DNA of 64,000 nt. Origin: Tyto alba. Its lineage: Eukaryota; Chordata; Aves; Strigiformes; Tytonidae. The DNA lies in assembly GCF_018691265.1 (NCBI RefSeq), contig NW_024881313.1, forward strand, positions 40,663,491 through 40,727,490, in the 5' to 3' direction. The position numbers and the translations under genes were made by a program. Of this stretch, positions 20,850-64,000 are shown in pieces. Below the pieces are notes generated by a model. That model saw only the letters and a program-made list of their open reading frames with translations, was not told the origin of the DNA and searched no databases. The stretch's first letter is position 1. Each line of letters begins with the position of its first letter.

Positions 20850-22977
20850 TTATATTTCTCTGTAGCAAATATTCTGTACAGAAACCATCCATGCGCCCCC
20901 CCCGCCCCAAACCCCCCCGGGGTGCTGCCACCTCCTTGCTCCCGGAATGCTACGACAGAGGGTTAGGTCCAGAATTAAGTCCCATTTCCTGTTAAAAATA
21001 TTAAAAAACCCCCAAACCAACCCCCCCAAAAAAAAACCCCACTGCGAGCTGTTCCGGCTTCTGCGCTACAGCTCTCTGTACACAATCGTGTCAAAAATAG
21101 GGGTTTTTTTCTTTTTTTTTTTTTTTTTTTTTTGTCCAAATCTCAAGTCTTTCACGACTTCACTGTCCACACGTGCAATTTGGTTTTAATCTCTAAATCA
21201 TAAAAAGGCACTAAAAAAACCAGCCCCCCCCCCCGCCCCAGCGCTGGGCTTGATGAGGGGGGAAAAAATCTTGGTCCCCAAATCCCTGAGGATGCTGAGC
21301 TGGGACACCCCCCCCCCCCCAATCTCCCCTTGGTGGAAACGTGTGGGGGGAGGAGGAAAACTCAAGCTGCTCCATCAAGGCTTGTTCCTTCCTCTGGGGG
21401 GGGCCCAATTTGGGGACACACCCCCCCCCCACTGGTTTATCAGCCTCGAAGCTGGAAGGAAAGTGTGGGGGGAGGATGGACAGAGGGAGCAGCACTTGGC
21501 CACGTTCACCCCTTAAACTGCAGAGGAAAGGGGTGATGGGGACCCCCCCCCCGCCCCGGGAGCAAAAAGGGGGGGGGGTGTGTCACCCTGCTTTCCCCCC
21601 CCCTGCCCAAAAAGCCTAAAGCAGCGTGGGACGGGGGCTCTGCGCAGGATCGTACCGAGGGCTGGGGGGGGGAAGAGGATGGAGGGATGAAGGCTGCGGG
21701 ATGGACTGGACAGACAGGAGGACGGCAGCAAGAGGAGACACAACCCCCCCCCCCCCGGTAAGGGTTAAAAATGGGGGGGGGTTAAAGGCACTGGGGGGGG
21801 GGGCAGGGGAGGCTTTGGGGACAAAGAGCAGAGGAATGTGCGGGAGGTGCCGGATCCCCCCGAAACTGCTGAGCCAGTGTCTGGCCCCAAAGCACCCACC
21901 CCCCCCCCCCCCGCCCCCCCCCCGGCTCGGGGTGGCTCCAGCACCGGCACATTTGGCCCTGCCAGGGCCACCCATGGGTGCCAGAGCCCCCCCCCCGGGT
22001 GCTGCTGGTCTGTCCTGTCCCTCCCGCCAGCTCCATCCTCCCCCCTGGTTCTGGGATAACTGGGGACACCCCCCTCACACTTTGCAGTGACCCTTCTCAG
22101 GTGTCGTCCCCCCCCCCTCCCCAAAAAGTGGCACCTCACCCCCGGGGGGCGCCCCTTGGGCAGGGGAGACGGATTAAAAAAAATAAGTGTGTATTTATAA
22201 CGGCACGTAAAATATATACAGCATGTACCCCCCCGCCCTGCAGCCCCCCCCCCCCTTTGCCTTCCAAACTTCCTAAAGGGGGTCCTGAATCAGCTCCCCC
22301 CCCATCCCATGGGGTGGGCCCTGGGGAGCCCCCAGACCCCAGGATGGAGGGCAGGGAGGATTGGGGGGCAGGGGGGGGTGTCCCTGGGGTAAGTCCTTGC
22401 CCCTGGCAGGCTGGCTGTGGGCACCCACGAGCCCGCTGGCAAGTAAAACACTGGCTGTGGGGTGTCCCCCCACCCCCGGTGTTCCTGAGTAAAGGGGAGG
22501 GGGGGGCACAGAGGGGGTTTGGGGGAAGGGGCTGGGGTCACCGGCGGCTTCTCCTGGGGGTGTGGAGGCGACACGTATCGACGATAGGTTTAAATAATTC
22601 ACATTGTGGTAAACTTCATTCCAAAAAAAAAAAAAAAAAAAAAAAAAAAACCAAAATAAAAATAAAAAAAATAAAAACAACCAAAAAAAAAAAACCAAAA
22701 CGAAACAGGGGGAGGAAGAAGAGGAGGAGGAGAGCAGTTACAACAGCGATACCATGTGCAAAACTGTAAACCAGGCGGAGGGTTGGTTGTAGCTGACGTG
22801 GCTCCGGCAAAAACCAAACCGGGGCCATCCCCCCGCGGCACCCCGGCAGGGTGAGGGTAATTATACCCCCCCCCCCCCTTAATAAACCTCCTCCGGGATC
22901 CAGGCGCCGCTGCGGGGTGTCACCAGGGGGTGTGTGTGTGTGGGGGGGGGGCCCCCCCGCCTTCCCCCCGCCCGCCC
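20850..22977 (-). other. Probable CCM2 3' UTR and intergenic tail
   Basis: Downstream of the CCM2 stop codon (minus strand) there is no coding frame of any recognised family. The stretch contains C/G homopolymers, a long A run (22621-22650), T-rich tracts (21107-21133) and several AU-rich patches. No canonical AATAAA was found on the minus strand; a variant AATATA near 20857 is the best candidate for the 3' end, which would give a 2.1-kb UTR. The exact end is unresolved. Confidence 0.4.
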
Positions 22978-60689
<37,712 letters not shown>

Positions 60690-61382
60690 GTCTCCGGCGG
60701 CGGCGGCGGCCCCGGCCCCCCCCGGGGCATCCCCGCAGCGGCCGCGCTCGCCCGGCCTCGGTGCGCGGCGGGGGCCCGGCGGCCCGGCCTCAGCGCCCGG
60801 GGGCGGCCATAGGCCCTCCCAGAGCTCCGGTTCCCGCTCCCCGGAGCCGCGCTCAGCCCCGCCGACAATTTTTCAATCCTGCCGCCATCTTGGGCGGCGG
60901 CTTCCCGGCGTGCACCGCGCCCCGCCCTCCCGGAGGGCTGACGTCAGTCCTCCCCCTCAACCCCCGCGGGGCGGGGAACGGCGAGTGCGCGTGCGCCGGA
61001 CGGCGTGGCCACGCCCCCCCAACGACGGCCGGGCACCTCTCCTGTAGCGGAGAGGCTGCGGTGGCCACGCCCACCAGGCGGGCCACGCCCATCCCGGTGC
61101 CCCCGCGGGAGGGGCCACGCTGAGGGGCGGGAACAGCGGGCGGCCTGCGGGGCTTAACTTGGCCTTAACCGGGGGTTAACCGGATCCTAACTGGGGTTTA
61201 ACCGGGGCAGGCGGCGCCATTCCCGGTCCCGTCCCGCGGCGGCGGGGAGCCGGGCCGCAGCCTGCGGCGGGGGCCGTGGAGCCGCCTCTGCGCATGCGCT
61301 GCCACCACCCCCGCCCACCGCTAGGTGGCACCGCCTCCGCGGCGTCCTGCGCTGACGTCACCGCGTCTCCGCCCCGCCCGCC
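60690..61382. promoter_or_regulatory. CpG-rich bidirectional promoter, CCM2 / unidentified gene
   Basis: A GC- and CpG-rich region between two divergent start codons, CCM2 (minus, ATG ending 60689) and a + strand ATG at 61383. Motifs seen: TGACGTCA (CRE) at 60939-60946 and 61353-61360, an NRF1-type GCGCATGCGC at 61291-61300, a YY1-type CCGCCATCTTG at 60882-60892 and several GGGCGG boxes. A ZNF143-like site (GCATGCTGGGAAGGGTAGT) lies just inside the right gene at 61588-61606. There is no TATA box. Start sites are inferred. Confidence 0.8.
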
Positions 61383-63003
61383 ATGGCGGCCGCAGCGGCA
61401 GGTAAAGGAGGGGCGGCGCGGCCTGGCCCGGCCTCATCCGCCGCCATCCGCCGCCATCCGCCGCCATCCGCCGCCGGGGCCGCGCCCTCGGGCTCGGGGA
61501 GGAGTGGGGGGGGGGCTGCTCGGTGCGCGGCGCGGCTCTTCTCCGCCACCGGGGCTCGTTACCGCCGCTGTGAGGGGAGGGCGCGGTGCATGCTGGGAAG
61601 GGTAGTCCGCCATGGGCCGCGTGGGGCAGCCGGGGCCTTCTCCGGGGGGCGGGGGGGGTCCTGGGGGGGGATGAAGGGGCCCGAGGGGGCGTGGGGGGTC
61701 CTGGGGGGGGAGTGAAGGGGGCGTGAGGGGTCCGGGGGGGGAATGAAGGGGCCCGAGGGGGCGTGGGGGGTCCTGGGGGGGGAGTGGGGGGCCCGAGGGG
61801 GCGTGGGGGGTCCTGGGGGGGAGCGAAGGGGCCCGAGGGGGCGTGGGGGGTCCTGGGGGGGAGTGGGGGGCCCGAGGGGGCGTGGGGGGGTCCTGGGGGG
61901 GAGCGAAGGGGCCCGAGGGGGCGTGGGGGGTCCTGGGGGGGGAGCGAAGGGGCCCGAGGGGGCGTGGGGGGTCCTGGGGGGGAGCGAAGGGGCCCGAGGG
62001 GGCGTGGGGGGTCCTGGGGGGGAGTGAAGGGGCCCGAGGGGGCGTGGGGGGTCCTGGGGGGGAGCGAAGGGGCCCGAGGGGGCGTGGGGGGTCCTGGGGG
62101 GGAGCGAAGGGGCCCGAGGGGGCGTGGGGGGTCCTGGGGGGGAGCGAAGGGGGCGTGGGGGGTCCTGGGGGGGAGTGAAGGGGCCCGAGGGGGCGTGGGG
62201 GGTCCTGGGGGGGAGCGAAGGGGCCCGAGGGGGCGTGGGGGGTCCTGGGGGGGAGCGAAGGGGCCCGAGGGGGCGTGGGGGAGTCCTGGGGGGGAGTGAA
62301 GGGGCCCGAGGGGGCGTGGGGGGTCCTGGGGGGGAGTGAAGGGGCCCGAGGGGGCGTGGGGGGGTCCTGGGGGGGAGTGGGGGGCCCGAGGGGGCGTGGG
62401 GGGTCCTGGGGGGGAGCGAAGGGGCCCGAGGGGGCGTGGGGGGTCCTGGGGGGGGGGAGTGGGGGGCCCGAGGGGGCGTGGGGGGTCCTGGGGGGGATGT
62501 GGGGTGACACGGGGGGAGCAGGAGGACCTGGGGGATGTGAGGGGTCTCTGGGGGCAGTGAGGGATCCCGGGGGGGTGGAGGTTTTGGGGGGGGGGTCCCG
62601 GCGGGATGTGAGGGGTCTCCGGGGGAGTGGGGCTTCCCCCCGCGGGGATGTGGGGTGACCCGGTGGGGAGCGGGGGTCCCTGTGGGGGGGGGGGGGGATA
62701 TGGGGTGTCCCTGAGGGGTCCGCGAGGGTCCCGTGCCCCCCCCCCCCCCCCTCCGCAAGCCTCCAGCGTGGGGGGGCCTGGCGTGGCCCCCGCCACTCCT
62801 GCGGCGCTTGCCAGAGCAACCCCCCCGGGCCGGTTTGAGGCCCCCCCCTGCCCTCCCCGGGGGGGGGTTATAGACACCCCGGACACCCCCACCCGTGGAA
62901 GTGGGGGCGGGGGGGTGGGGGTCCCCGTGCCCCCCACCAGGGCCACTCACGCTGCTGTTCCCACTCCCCTCGCAGGGTCCGGCCGGCCGGAGCTCGCCAG
63001 GAG
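61383..63003 (+). CDS. 5' end of an unidentified gene (two putative exons)
   Basis: Exon 1 61383-61401 starts ATGGCGGCCGCAGCGGCAG directly before a GTAAAG donor, in a CpG promoter. A compatible exon 62976-63003 is preceded by a C-rich acceptor (CCCCTCGCAG) and followed by GTGGGT. Joined they read MAAAAAGSGRPELAR and leave two bases for the next exon. I do not recognise the protein. In human the next gene beyond CCM2 is MYO1G, whose start does not resemble this, so the order may differ in birds. Exon 1 is fairly likely; exon 2 could be a chance match. Confidence 0.4.
61673..62495. repeat. 40-bp G-rich minisatellite, about 20 copies
   Basis: Units contain GGGGCCCGAGGGGGCGTGGG, then GGTCCTGGGGGG and GAGCGAA or GAGTGAA or GAGTGGG. 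Spacing is 40 bases in most units, with a few shorter or one base longer. It begins about 270 bases into intron 1 of the right-hand gene. Each unit carries four or more G runs, so G-quadruplexes are possible on the + (non-template) strand. Confidence 0.95.
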
Positions 63004-63136
63004 GTGGGTCTGGGGGGGGGGGTGTCTGCCCCACGCCCTCCCCTTCGCAATTAACCCGAGTCGCTGTAATTAGCTCTGCCAGACCTCGGGGAGCCAAATT
63101 CCCACGGGAGACCTGCTGCGGCCCCCTCGTCCCCCA

Positions 63137-64000
63137 GGATGTCCCTTCTGGCGGAGGCGGCCACCTCAGTTTTCGCCAGAATCTGCTTCTGATGGCTGTG
63201 GCCACCTCTTTTTTTTCTATTTTTTTTATTTAGGGGATGCCACTTCTGCTAAGTCCGGCCACCTAATTTTTTCCCAGGTTGCCACTTCCCATGGAGGTAG
63301 CCACCTTCTTTTTCCTAGGATGCCCCTTCTACCAGATGTGGCCACGCCTTTGTTTTTTTTTTTTCCCCCCCCGGGATGCCCTTTCTGGTAGATGCGGCCA
63401 CTTTGTTTTTCTAGAGGATGCCGCTTCTTCTAGGTTTTGGCCGCCTCATTTTTCTAGAGGATGCCACTTCTCCACCTCATTTTTTTTTTTTTTGAGAGGA
63501 TTCCGCGTCTGCCACACTTGGCCACCTAATTTTTTCCCAAGATGCCACTTTGGGTGGAGCTGGCCACCTCTTTTTTTTTTTCTTTTTTATTTCTTTTTCT
63601 TTCTTTTTTCTTTTTCTTTTTTCTTTCTTTTTTTTCTTTCTTTCTTTTTTCTTTCTTCTTTCTTTCTTTTTTCTTTCTTTTTTTTCTTTCTTTTCTTTTT
63701 TCTTTCTTTTCTTTCCTCTTTCTTTCCTCTTTCTTTCCTCTTTCTTTCCTCTTTCTTTCCTCTTCTTTCCTCTTTCTTTCCTCTTTCTTTCCTCTTTCTT
63801 TCCTCTTTCTTTCCTCTTTCTTTCCTCTTTCTTTCCTCTTTCTTTCCTCTTTCTCTTTCTTTCCTTTTCTAATGCCCTTTCTGATGGGTGCAGCCACCTC
63901 ATTTTTCCTCCAATTCTGCTTTTTCCACCTGTGGCCACCTCATTTTTTTTTTTTTTTATTTTTTTTTTTCCGGAGGGTGCCCTTTGTGCCACCTCCCTTC
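63137..64000 (+). repeat. T-rich ~55-60-bp degenerate tandem repeat
   Basis: Units follow the plan GATGCCACTTCT, about 12 variable bases, TGGCCACCTCATTTTTT, CCCAG or CTAGAG, and then the next GATGCC. I count at least ten units before the pyrimidine tract (63590-63870) and three more behind it, up to the window edge. The unit is unknown to me and its T run plus AG looks like a splice acceptor. Confidence 0.85.
63590..63870. repeat. Pure pyrimidine tract, 281 nt
   Basis: Every base is C or T; the first half is TTTC-rich and the second is a regular CTTTCTTTC/CTCTTTC array. It is inserted into or expanded within the T-rich tandem repeat. The minus-strand open frames of Lys/Glu/Arg repeats through it are artefacts. 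Confidence 0.95.

Noticed and set aside
61321..62946. 541-codon and similar proline-rich minus-strand frames over the 40-bp array
   Set aside because: They are products of a stop-poor G/C minisatellite and overlap the promoter and first exon of the right-hand gene.
63279..63992. Phe/Ser-rich plus and Lys/Glu-rich minus open frames
   Set aside because: They are translations of the pure pyrimidine tract and of T runs.

Overview
The window is nuclear DNA from a bird, most likely a neognath and probably a gene-dense, GC-rich microchromosome. Evidence: several CR1 LINE fragments with the typical avian 3' end, avian-type LTR pieces, very short C/G-rich introns, extreme poly-C and poly-G tracts, and a gene order (TBRG4 - NACAD - CCM2) that matches human 7p13. 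Gene names rest on my recall of the vertebrate proteins and on this shared order; no database search was possible.

Left block (1-20.6 kb, + strand). The nine last coding exons of TBRG4 (FASTKD4), a mitochondrial RNA-binding FASTK-family protein, run from 819 to 10077. Three of its introns carry related H/ACA-type snoRNA candidates, as expected for the SNORA5 family hosted by TBRG4 in mammals. NACAD follows on the same strand (11.5 or 13.3 to 20.4 kb). It has two possible first exons, one giant 4.4-kb exon with an acidic region and about 34 copies of a 16/19-residue Ser/Thr-Pro repeat, then eight small 3' exons (exon 2 excluded: seven) that end in the NAC-alpha domain and a UBA-like tail. The giant exon needs four frame switches, all in the same direction and all in C-rich runs.

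Right block (20.85-60.7 kb, - strand). CCM2 is complete: ten coding exons give an uninterrupted 453-codon protein with PTB and harmonin-homology domains. It converges on NACAD. Its first exon (60660-60689) lies 30.9 kb upstream of exon 2. That intron has no recognisable nested gene, but it holds most of the repeats: a 72-bp minisatellite with a palindrome in each unit, CR1 fragments, a solo LTR with 5-bp target duplication, a nearly identical 375-bp inverted duplication, a pure purine tract, a 115-bp triplication and a 919-nt T-free G-rich minisatellite.

Right edge (60.7-64 kb). A CpG-rich bidirectional promoter with two perfect CRE sites, NRF1 and YY1 motifs separates CCM2 from the start of an unidentified + strand gene. 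Its first intron contains a 40-bp G-rich minisatellite; beyond a putative second exon lies a T-rich, acceptor-like tandem repeat interrupted by a 281-nt pure pyrimidine tract.
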